From the NCBI RefSeq assembly GCF_014839805.1, contig NC_051116.1, positions 1,922,001 to 1,986,000 of the forward strand: a stretch of DNA of 64,000 nucleotides, read 5' to 3'. The notes under the pieces were generated by a model, which ran no database searches, had not been told where the DNA came from, and was given only the letters and a program-made list of their open reading frames with translations. Origin of the DNA: Manduca sexta (taxonomy: Eukaryota; Arthropoda; Insecta; Lepidoptera; Sphingidae). Position numbers and translations under genes: made by a program. Below are positions 23,661 to 35,100 of the stretch, piece by piece. Numbering within the stretch: the stretch's first letter is position 1; each line of letters begins with the position of its first letter.

Positions 23661-23975
23661 TATGTAAAACTACCTTTTGCTCGCAGTTTCGCCCGTGTGA
23701 AGAAGTTTTCCGGGATAAAAGTCCCATTATATATTTTCTCGGGATAGTAGCCTATAACCTTCCCAGGGTCTTATACTATGTCCATACCAAATTTTGCTTT
23801 CTTATACCACGTCTTATATTGTCCTGTTCCCGTGGGAACGGGATAAAAAGTATCCTATGTCCGTCTCCTGGATCTAAGCTACCTCGCCACCAATTTTCAT
23901 CCAAATCGGTTCATCCGTTCTTGAGTTATAAATTGTGTAAGTAATACAACTTTCTTTTATACATATATATAGATA
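23660..23975 (-). mobile_element. Degenerate Helitron-like element, second family
   Basis: Reverse orientation: ttttgctcgcagtttcgccc at the left, cgggataaaagtcccattat inside, acatatatatagatata at the right. A MITE left end (23608-23660) abuts it. Confidence 0.55.
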
Positions 23976-24009
23976 TAATTAGATACATTACATATATATA
24001 CATATATAT

Positions 24010-24927
24010 AGATTTGCAAACCGCATTCATGCATATTAGTACCTATAAGTTGTGTCGTATACGGAAAACAGCCCAAGGAGGACCCAAGCTTTGCCGACCA
24101 AGGTACCGAACGCGCGCAAAAAAAAACATTTAACAAAGACGCGACAGCCACCCCCCCCCCGCCCCCCTTCCCCCTACCTATTGGTACATGTGACAAAAGT
24201 ACCAAAAATTACAAGCTTTTATTTATCGCATTTTTCCAGCCTCTTTAAGAGTGGCCCGGGTATAAATATAACATAAATTAGATTAATATTAACACCTAAT
24301 TTATCTGTTACGAGTATTCAATGTAAATATGGAGTCAAATTATTTCCAATTCCAGAATCACCAGTATTCCCCCAATCGAGGTCAATAGAAGGCAATAAGT
24401 CACAGTTTCAGATACAATCTAACGTTCTCGGGCATTATGTGGGGCTGACCGAGCACCTCTCATCAATTCATGCGAGACTTGTTCATCTTTGACAGTCAAT
24501 TGCTTCTAACACGGAATTGTTGTGATCCATTTGAAAGTAAATGCCTATATCCCGATTTATAACTGGAATGATTTGTAGCTTATGTGTAAAGTTATAAATT
24601 GAATCGACATTGTTGGCAATATTTTTGACAAAAAGACAAAAGTAGCCCTAAAAAGGAGATAAAAATAAAGTCCTAGAACCCGAATACAGCACAATTGGGA
24701 GCAATAGTCAATCCAAACTATACAGAGACCCACCCGAAAACACATTTTTTTATATTTACTATTATTTTTGAAATATATTTTTTTTCATACAAACCTTCTT
24801 CTGACAATAACGGACACATAAAAGATTTATCCAATTTGGTGCAGTCGTTTAGAAGTTATAAGCGTACAAACATTTCGGTCATTCATTTTTATTTATATAG
24901 ATTCTAATCATAATATTAATACTTACA
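24010..24927. other. Intergenic stretch with a MITE fragment and a poly-C patch
   Basis: 24012-24060 matches the right part of family F (catgcatattagtacctata). A C-run patch lies at 24150-24176. No gene was found. Confidence 0.5.
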
Positions 24928-25045
24928 CACGCCTTTATTCCCTAAAAATAGAGGAAGGTTCAACTGATGCACCTATTTTCCACCGGATGTTCCGTCCAAT
25001 GTAGTGACGGAACGAGCCTATCGCCATGTCAGCATAATTTATTCA
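24928..25045 (-). mobile_element. SINE B fragment
   Basis: Only the 3' half is present (cgcctttattccctaaaaat to cctatcgccatgtcagcat). Confidence 0.7.
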
Positions 25046-25281
25046 CTTCTGACTAATTAAAAAGAACGATATCATTGTTAAAGTAATAAATATTATGATC
25101 TAATTGTCTTTATAGTCTATCGGTATACTGTTCTACAAAATAACTTAATAATAATATTTTTTTCGCACAACTTTTTACAATGCAAATCAAGTCCTCTGAC
25201 TTTTAAGCTAGATAAACCTGTGTTAGAGAAGTCAGGGTTCTCTTCCTGAAATAATAATTCTTCGTGTGAGGTCTTCCGATA

Positions 25282-25354
25282 GGCAACGGCTTGGCTGTGC
25301 TTGGACTAAAGCAATGCGACAGCCAAGCCGTTGCCTGTCGCATTGCTTTAGTCC
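25282..25354. repeat. Interlocked double palindrome upstream of SPR exon 1
   Basis: Arm A ggcaacggcttggctgt (25282-25298) pairs with 25319-25335. Arm B ggactaaagcaatgcgaca (25303-25321) pairs with 25336-25354. Both are perfect (17 and 19 bp), in the order A, B, A', B', with B and A' overlapping by three bases. Confidence 0.92.
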
Positions 25355-25866
25355 ATGAAGGGTGGATGCTGCTTAACATCAGATGGACGGCTCGCTCCTT
25401 TGCCTACTAAAGCAATGTAGTGTGTTTACTTAGTATATACGTCATGTAATGTATAGTATTATGAGTACAGTCAAATAAAGAGTCTACAACACGTCTCAAC
25501 ATATATTCATCCTTCCATTACATGGCGCTGCGCCGACGCGACTAGCAGGGTCGCTTTTCAAATGTTAAATGTAGATATTCACAGCCTATTTAAATTTATT
25601 ATTTTATACAAAGAAATTTAAATTATTCAATACCTTTGTTTGATTAACGATTTCACCTTTAACGATAATCTTCCCTTTACACAGAAGCATCAACTGTAAG
25701 TCGTAAAAATGTCTTATTTTATATTTTTTCAAATGCCGAGGCTTCTTATTGACCATACTTGTTATATATGAGATTTACTGTGTTTATTAATCTGTATATT
25801 ATATATTTAATTTGTATATTAGTTTGCAAACTTTCTTCAAAATATTTTTTTTTTCTTTGCCAACAG

Positions 25867-25907
25867 ATTCCATGAACATGCCCAAAATCACAAGGTAACG
25901 TAACACA
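25867..25907 (+). other. SPR: Probable 5' UTR portion of SPR exon 1 with splice acceptor
   Basis: A long pyrimidine tract (about 25843-25860) ends in gccaacag at 25866, a strong acceptor 41 bases before the ATG. I infer that the coding exon is preceded by one or more non-coding exons further upstream. I could not identify the upstream exon or promoter. Confidence 0.6.
25872..25898 (+). promoter_or_regulatory. Short upstream ORF in the SPR 5' UTR
   Basis: ATG at 25872 (and a second ATG at 25878) opens an eight-codon ORF, MNMPKITR, that stops at TAA 25896-25898. It is in the same frame as the receptor and ends nine bases before its ATG. If the acceptor at 25866 is used, the uORF lies in the mature mRNA and could lower translation or depend on reinitiation. 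Confidence 0.5.
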
Positions 25908-26116
25908 ATGGCCGACGATTACCCGGGCGAGTACAACGCGTCGAACCTGTCCCCCGACGATGACGCGCCGCGCGTGAACTGCACCTATTGCGACAACACT
26001 ACCTACCCGTCCTACTCCAACTTTACCTCCGACGACTACTGCAGTTCGAATCATTCGCACATCTATCTCAACATCACGTGTGAATTTCCGATTAATTATG
26101 CCGAGCCTATGTATGG
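25908..26116 (+). CDS. SPR: SPR coding exon 1: extracellular N-terminus
   Basis: Encodes residues 1-69 plus two bases of Gly70, ending at donor gg|gtaagt. It is GC-rich against an AT-rich surround. Sequons lie at N10, N24, N30, N38, N48 and N55, and cysteines at 25, 28, 45 and 58. The tail is acidic and Ser/Thr/Tyr-rich, as expected for a heavily glycosylated extracellular segment. No hydrophobic signal peptide is seen, so membrane insertion would rely on TM1, which starts in the next exon. Confidence 0.92.
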
Positions 26117-29100
26117 GTAAGTTGGCAGTACAAACTAATGTATACCAGTATTATCGATATTTAATGTCGGCTTTACAAAAGGGAAGCCGACATTAAATAT
26201 AGATAATATTAATTATAATTAAATTTTAGCCCACTATGCTATAAATATTAATTATTAATGTATTATAATAATTTATTTTAATAGTTTATATATTACAAAA
26301 GGGAAGCCGGCAGGAATCGGTTTATATGGACCCGTTCGCCATTGATTCTATACTATTATATATAGCTGAATATACTTTGTTTGTTTGTTAGCCTATACCA
26401 CTTAAGAGTTTTATACCTAGCTTCTACTAATTCTTGAAAAAAAAATCAAATTCAAAGTTCCTGAGGTTAAAGTTTTCAAACAAACAATAGATAACAGCAA
26501 ATCTAGATATTTTATTACTCATACTTCTTAGGCCAGAGGGTAATCTACTCATCTTGAACAATAATGGATAGGAATTTATTACGAGAGGCAATTCACTGGT
26601 GGTAGGTCTCATATGTGAGAGTCCGCCTGTACCAACGCAATGTCTATTTTACCACCAAACAGTAGTGTGTAGATAGTTGTGTTCAGGTTTGAAGGACATT
26701 GTAGCCAGTGTAACTACTGGACATAATAAGACTCAACATCTCACGTCTTAGAATGGCGAGCGCAGTGGAATACCAAACACAAGTAATTCAAGGTGTTGAA
26801 TGGAGTTTCTACTGTTTATGGGCGGTCGTATCGCTTACCATCAGGCGAATGACAAGCTCGTCTCGTCATTCAAACCAATAAAAAACGGCAGACTGAAAAA
26901 GTAGACACATTTGCTCACATCATAAATGGACCACCGTTGTCGCTTTACCACTGTCTCAAACAAAATCTACGGAAACTGACTTTATTACATTTCCCATGGT
27001 ACTCCCAAAGTGGCAAACTCGTAAAAGAAAAGTTCCCGAATAAGGTGAAAGATAAGGCATATTTAACTTCGCAGAAACCTTTAAGGTACCCCTAGCAAAC
27101 TTCGCTACATCTGCCGGTCCATTAACTAAACAATCTCCGCACGGCCCTCCCAAATCGAATTTAAACGAAGCGCGACAAAAATATGCAGGAGAACAGCACC
27201 CTTAGAATGTCTCAGAAAATGCGACTCGCAAATCGAAGTCGTTTAATTTCGATTGTGATTGGTCGAAAGACCAATGCGTCAGTCACGTGATAGTTTCAAC
27301 CAATCACAATAAAATTACACATTCGTTTTGTTTTTCACGTTCTAAGAACTTCATATTGTTTTATAATGCCCATGGCTTCCATCATGCGAAAGAAGTTTCT
27401 TGAAATTAAAGTTCCGCTGGAATTTTTTCCTGCGCCCTAAGACTGCCCAAATTTCACCGTTGTCATAAAATACTTGCTTCTGCCGATCCTAGCTCATTGG
27501 ATTTGTAGTCGATAGGTGTGAAGTATAATTTCAAGTATCTTTAGAAAACTGTTTTTTTTTAATTCCTTTTATTGTTCTGAATGACGAGACCAGCTTTTCT
27601 GACATATGAGAGATCTTACCATCAGTAAATGAATTCTTAGTAGAAGTAACATTTTCACGCCTTATCCCGTTTTGGGAAAAGTCGAAGGTATATTTCATCC
27701 ACACTTCGCCAGCTTTTTGTCTTTTCTATTCTTCATCTCTGACCTGTCGACAAATAATGATGATTAGTAGTCAGTAAAATAATAACCGACCTTACTCACA
27801 AATGAATCTAGAATAGTTGAAACACTATAATATTCCTTAATTACATGTAAGTCTTAGGCCCCATGTAATAATGGAAGGAATAAATTGGCGTTCACCTGGC
27901 ACAAATTCCTATTTCCATACCGATACAGACCAGTAATACAGTTTACTTGACGCCAGGATCGAAACCGATAATTGTGCCATGAACAGTTAGGGCCAAAACT
28001 ATAGCCTGACCAGGAAAGTAAAAAACCTATCTGGGGCCGTTACTTTTGCTTTTTCGTTTTAACAACATGGCAGAAACGAACCAGATAAGTGTGCAACTGG
28101 AGCAGTCAGAGCCAAAACTGTTTTTAGCTTGACCAAGAAAATAAAAAACCTCAGGACGCGACTTTTGCTTTTCGTTTTAACATAGCGAGGTTCTTTATTA
28201 TCCTGATTAGGCCATAAAAATGGCACAAAGGCCCGACCTACTACAGGCTAAGTATGAAAAAGGAGCCCCTCAACATAGAACATAGGCCATAAATATATAG
28301 TAATAAGATTCTAATTCGTTTCTCTATCTACAGCTACATCGCTCCCTTCCTTCTGGCGACAACGATCATCGCGAACACCCTCATCGTGGTGGTCCTCTCG
28401 CGTCGGCACATGCGCACTCCCACCAACGTGGTCCTCATGGCGATGGCCCTCTGCGACATGTTCACGATGCTGTTCCCTGCACCCTGGCTGTTCTACATGT
28501 ACACCTTCGGCAACCACTACAAGCCATTGAGCCCGGCGAGGGCGTGTCAGGCGTGGAATTATATGAATGAGGTAAGTTGGTTTTGGCTGTATGGGTGTGG
28601 CCTTTGCCATTCTCTAAAAATTTTATTTTTACTATACTTATGTAAGTAATTTTTTTTGCATCGGTGCGGTGGTGTAATATTACGGTATTGCAGTGCTAAA
28701 GTTTCGGGTTCAAATCCCGAGTCGGGTAAATATTAAGTGTTTTTTTTTCTTAATATGAGCAAAGTCAGGAATTGTGTCCGATGAGATGGGCTCGCCTGCT
28801 ATCACAGCAATGGAAAGCAATTTATTGTTGTGCTAATTGATTTTGAATATTATTTCAATGAAGATAATGTCGATAATAGTTTGACAGTTAAAATATATTT
28901 GCGCTCCCTTCCATTAGCCACACTCTCGCTTCTAACTCTCACATCTTGTGCCAATATTTCTTTGATGACATAATAACGCACAGTCCATTGCTTTATCAAT
29001 GGCCATATATTATTCCAATCTCAATTCCAGTACACAAACTTTTTTCTTTTTAATTATCCTTATATTTCCAGCGACGTAACGTGGTGACCGACTTTTTTAA

Positions 29101-32100
29101 TCTTTAATTTTCTTAAAATACAAGTCAGCCTCTTTCGCCATTTTCCTCATGCTTAACTTTTGATTTTTTTAAGTTATTGAAGGACGGTAATTTTTTCACG
29201 TTTCCATGCAAAATAAACATCAGAAAACACTTAAGGTTTTTATAAGTTCGTTTAAACTGACTGATGTGATTTTAATGGAGTATTTTTTATAACACGTCTT
29301 GTAGTGGATAAGGAAGCAATCTTTTCAGCCTTACTTCTATTAGGTTAGTTTAATTTTTAAATTTAGAATTTCCACAAATGGTCTTTCTGATACATGGTAG
29401 ATATATGAGACTTCTTGGTGGATACCACAGCATTCTCTATTTTTTATGCTTGGCTGGTTTTAATAATGGCCTTTTATCGCTGAAAGGGTAGGCAGAGGCA
29501 CGAATACTGCACTCACTTTTTGCTATACGGGTAATTTTTATATTTCTTTCCTAAATTAAACCACATTTTTGTCACTACTTCTGCTAACATTGCGGTAAAA
29601 TTCACCCATGAATAACAAATATTTTTGCCAAAAATCCCAGTTTTAGTTTTAAAATTTTTTTGCATTTTGTTTTAGCGCAAATATATCGTGTGTAAGTGTA
29701 CTTCTGACTTAAAATATGATATTGCTCCAAAAAATTCTCATCATGTAGTAGTGGCCTTAAGGCATGTAAAAATTAAATTCTTTTATCAATATTTATTTTA
29801 TTCGAAACTTAAACTTTTTTATTTACATCTATCTTTAGAATAATGCAGTATTGTTTTCAAGTGGACAAGTATTTATTTCACTTATCAAATGAAACCATGT
29901 ACTGGTCATTGCCACCACTAAGATTGTGCCAAAAATCATCTATACTTAAACGACGAAAATTTTTACTACAGTTTTAATTTTCTGAATTTTTAATCATTTT
30001 TTAGTTTAGTGCGAGTATGGTGTACATGAGTGTATTGGTTACTGAAAATGTGATATCACTGCAACGAATTCTCTTAAAATAGCATTAGTAGCATCAGGGC
30101 GCATAAAAAATAAATTACTTTTTATCAATATTTATTTCCTTAAACTTAAACTTTTTTTATTTTACATATATCATTATAATAACTTATGATAGTCTTGTTT
30201 TCAATGTCATGTGGTTCCACTTATTAACACAACCTTAAAATTGAAATCGTCTATTGAAAAACAGACTTACAAAGACTTAATTCTACTTAAAATTAATTTA
30301 TATAAAAATGACCCTTTATATACCGTCCCATTACATCACAGGCGTGTTGTAATCTAACTCCAAGCAAATCATAAAATCAAAGTATTTCGCAAGCTTTTAA
30401 TCGAACCAGAGACCTCCCTCACCAATACTAGGTATATTTCCCCGTATATTTGGCACCTATCGCAAGCCCTATATTGGATGTTATCTCGGCTCACTGGACT
30501 ACACCTCTTTTGACTTTATTGATAGGTATTCTACCGTGATCGGATTTACTACGCACACACGAGCGCTGTTAGGTTATTGAAAGGTTTAATATTTTTTATT
30601 TTAGTAAAAAGTTTGCAGTTACACGCCGTTTTACTGGCTGCAGAATTTTTGGGTGAGGTTTGTTTTCTATTTTTAAATTTGGAATCCGAGTATTAATTGT
30701 TTTTTATTTTGAAGATGTGTTGTGATGGTAATCTTAAGTATTGAAATAGTAGGCCTAAACTAAACTAGTTGGTATAGGCTTATGGTTATAGAAACGGACA
30801 TAGACTAGGCGAAGTAATAGTTGCTTCTGCCTACCCTTTCTGGACAACGTGAGATTTTAACCTTAACGCCGGCGCATACTTTATTGTTCGATGTAATTTT
30901 AGTTTCATAATTATTAAAAAAAAAACTCCGTGTCGTTTTATTGGACTGGAACCCCTGATTTTAACCATAATGATTCAATATTGATTTAACGCAAATATTA
31001 ATTATGTCGCGCGATATACAGACAAACATTAATTCTAACAAAAAATGTTTGTGCTCATAGATTTCAATCATTAGAAGTGCCCGTCCATACTTCAGCCGCA
31101 CAGAATGTGTCATCGTTGGGAAGATAGCTCACTCTTTACGTCGTAGTCGGTTGTAGTAAACAGTTAACCGTGCACGTTGCTTACGTTTTTTTTTTGCTAT
31201 CAAGTCTCTAAATCTATAAAATATGCCTTCTTTATCAAAAATAATTACAAATTACAAGAAAAAAAACTAAAAAAAATACAAAAAATTATAAACTTGTTTT
31301 ATTCAATGGTCAGTTTTCATTTTCCACCGTCAAAATATCTTCATTCAAACAGACTTTGCCTTCTTAAATTTGTGTGTATTGTAATAATATTTTACTAATA
31401 AATGTTTGTGAAATTGATTATATTTTTATTTTTCCAATAAACACAGATATAAATAGTGGACATTTTCAAGCAGCACAGGGCGTATCTAATGATTTAAATC
31501 TATGTTCGTGATCCAATACCGTTTCAATACGGAGCGAATGAACGAAAGCCCTACTGCGAACTGCGGTCGATTACGAAATAATTATAATCTACGGAATGGG
31601 AAGGAAAATTTGGCAGTAAAATGGGGGGAGAAGGTATAAGAATGGTTTTGCTATTGCACAGGTGACCAGATCTCTTCTCAACAATCGCAATTACAATTGC
31701 TTCCAATTGATCTAATTAAATGAGATATAAATAGATTTATTTGGAATACAATTCATAGTTGTGTCTATTCACCCCTTCGTCCCCATTCGCCCCGGTTGAA
31801 CTATGCGCGCAGCACCAGTGTCAGATGGAACGTCAATCGATCTTGAAACTGTAGCAAAGTTTGCGCGACGCTCTGCAATCTGCATAAATACTAATTGTCG
31901 AGTCGTGACGTTTAGTGTTGGAGTTGCGGTTGCTCCATCAGATTTATTAGCTTTTAGGTTAACATTACGGTTTTATGTAAATTTATTACTGTTGAACAGG
32001 TCGTGTGCTTGTAAAAAGTCTCGTGAAATACTTTGTGACCCACTGATTGCCACGCGGGTGAAGCTACGACAACTGCTAGTCTATATATATAAAAATGAAT

Positions 32101-35100
32101 CCCTATTTCCCTTGGTCACGCCATCACGCGTAAACGGCTGGACCGATTTCACTATTTTTTTTGTTGTGTTTGTCATTGTCAAGAGTAGGTTCCTATGAAA
32201 GAAAAAATTCAAAACAATTTCGCGGAAAATTAGAAAATTCAAGCAAACTTAACGAAAATATTAATTTTATATAACTGTCAATTGTTTAAAATAACTGTCA
32301 GCGATTGACAGAATGCGTGCTTCAAATTCATAGTCAAGACGGGACAACGTCTGTCGGGTCAGCTAGTTAAAAATAAAACAGGGTAAAGTCAAAACAGAAT
32401 GTCTTTTGTCTTTGTCCAAAACTACGATCTTTCAAAGCTGCAGGAATCTTTGAAACACTTCGAAATGGACAAGCGTTCTATTTTAACTTAGAAAACATTT
32501 TTAAAAATAGCGTAACTATTTTTAGACCTAACCTTTACGCAAATAGTTTGAAACCCCATGGCTTAATGAAAATTTCCTGTGGCGGGAATCATAACTGACC
32601 TCTCACATTTCAAATAATAAAGGTCATCAATACACGGTAAACGGATATCCAGCTTTAGATTATACGGATATAACCGGTTACCGGCTTGCCTGGTATATGC
32701 AAATTATATGGCACTAATATGGCACTTAGGAAAAACATATATTACTAATATAAACGCGCAATTTATGAAGATGTTTGTGAGAAGGAAACGCAAAAACCGC
32801 TGCGCAGATTTGGATAGAATTTGGCACATAAACAGATCATATCCTAGTTTGAAATATTATAGGCTTTTTACCTCGAAAAAAAAGAATCATCAAAATCAGT
32901 TCACCCAGTCAAAAGTTCTGAGGTAACAAATATAAAAAAAAAGTCGAATTGAGAACCTCCTCCTTTTTTTGAAGTCGGTTAAAAATACACACACTTATAA
33001 CTTTCGACGAGCAAAGCCCGTTTGAAATAGCTTGTACGACAAACATTCTACGTGATATCAATCGATTTGACCCGGATTTTGTTGAGACTATAAAAGTTTT
33101 CAGCTAAAAACAACTGACCCGTAGAAAATACAACGGCACTTAATTTTTTTGCAACAGACGGGCAGGTCGGTCAAGTGCCATTAAAGACGGCTTTTTATGT
33201 TTATAAACATACTACTACTGGTCGGATAGGATGTATTTTATATCCGCTCGGATAGCGACCACCGTACACAGGGTGTTAAATCCCGCCAGTGGCCCACGTA
33301 AGTGTTGCGTTTTGGGTTCAGCCTGTATATATCCGGCTTCAACAGGCCGGCATAATTGTGTCGACTGTCGAGGGATAATCATCTTTCATCAGTCGACATT
33401 CTATTGGACCCCAATGTAGTTACTATCAGGTGCAGTGGGGTGATTTTGGCGTGCGCGTATAAAAATTTTTTTTTTATACAGCATTGCGTGACACAGCCCA
33501 TAGAGTTGCGAAACTCAAGTGGCAGTGGGCAGAACACATAGCTCGTAGAACTAATGGCCATTGGGGCGGAAAAGTTCTGGAGTGGCGACCACGAACTACA
33601 AGACGCAGTGTAGACAGGCCCCCCACGGGATGGACTGACGACCTGGTGAGGGTCGCCGGAGTCCGATGGATGAGGGCGGCCCAGAACCGGTCCCTGTGGC
33701 GCTCAATGGGGGAGGCCTATGTCCAGCAGTGGACGATTCCCGGATGATTGCGTGACACTATACTACGCTCGTCTCTCGACATTATGCATTACATCACGGG
33801 CTATAATCATTGAAATAGAATCACGCCAGTAAAATTGTTAATAAGTAATATTGCAACAAAAAAATATGACTGGGTTTTTCCGTCTTAAAAATTACTCAGT
33901 CGCTGCACGGAGTCAGGAAGTTGGCGGTATGATCCTCGTGCCTCGCAAAGCACGTAAAGCCGTAGGTCCTGCACCTGATCTCTCCGGTAATGTCGGATTG
34001 CTGTCTCACTGGACTATGAGATTGGAGGAACAGAGAGTGCACCTATGTAGCGTAGAGTATTGCGCACACACTTGAGCACTATAATATCTCCTGCATACCT
34101 GGCTCATCTTTATAAATTTTGTCACCCGTGGTCGAAATTCGGCTAAGAAGGATTCATCATTGAACATTTCAGAAATCTTAATTTATTTAAACAACCTATT
34201 AAAAATTGTAAATAGTCGTACAAAATTTTGACCAGCTTTACTAATACAGTATAATGAATCACAAATAAATAGTTTTTATATATAAAGCAGACATTGAAAA
34301 GATTGTCATATAAAAAAACTACGTTCATGCGATGGTTACTCAATCTACCGTCAAATAGCAAAACATCAATGTAAAATCTATATATATATAAATGAATCTC
34401 TACTTCATTTGGTCACGCCATCACGCGTGAACGGCTGGACCGATTTCACTTTTTTTTTGTTGAGTTTGTTATTGTCAGGAGAAGGTTGTTATGAAAGAAA
34501 AAATTTAAAAAATTGCGCGAATAAGAAAATTGAAGCAAACTTAACGAAAATATTAATTTTATATAACAATTGTTTGAAATAACTGTCAGCGATTGACAGA
34601 ATGCGCGCTACAAATTCATAGTTAAGACAGGACAACGTCTGTCGGGTCAGCTAGTACTGCATATTTTTACAAATCGTAATTTGCAGATTTTTTTATATTA
34701 GCATATTTGCTGTTATTTAAGGTCGCTGTGACATCTTGTCACACGAATATATCTAATAAGATAACGACTTATTACAAATTGATGATAACTTTTGGAGCAC
34801 AATTTGGTTCTGATGTCCAATCTATAACAATACTGTTTAATGTTCTTGATTACAAAAAATATTTCTCATTATCAACAACAGCATTGTAACAGATTTCTTT
34901 TGTGCCAACTGTTTTTAATTCTTGTAATTCAACAACAAAACCCCGCTATTGTATTGTGAGATCGCGAAATGGCAATAGCATTGTTACTTATAACTTCCCG
35001 GTTCATTGCAAATTAATTCATGATTAATTAATCTAGCGATTAATCACGTGATCTCCTAATTAAACGCTCTAATGGGCTTTGTTTAGCTTTATAATATGTG

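Larger units (their letters stand above)
26117..28333 (+). other. SPR: SPR intron 1 (2.2 kb)
   Basis: A GT..AG intron interrupting Gly70. It contains a perfect hairpin at 26157-26200, a MITE end (26294-26345), a near-complete family C repeat (26605-26885), a CCAAT/E-box cluster (27252-27310), a family C fragment (about 27560-27640) and a diverged tandem duplication next to exon 2. No further exon was recognised. Confidence 0.9.

Noticed and set aside
25746..26060. 104-codon minus frame over SPR exon 1
   Set aside because: Antisense shadow of the GC-rich exon.
28311..28610. 99-codon minus frame over SPR exon 2
   Set aside because: Antisense shadow of the exon.
31803..32198. 131-codon frame in SPR intron 2
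   Set aside because: It runs into a Helitron-like element, has no recognisable domain and is not supported by splice sites.
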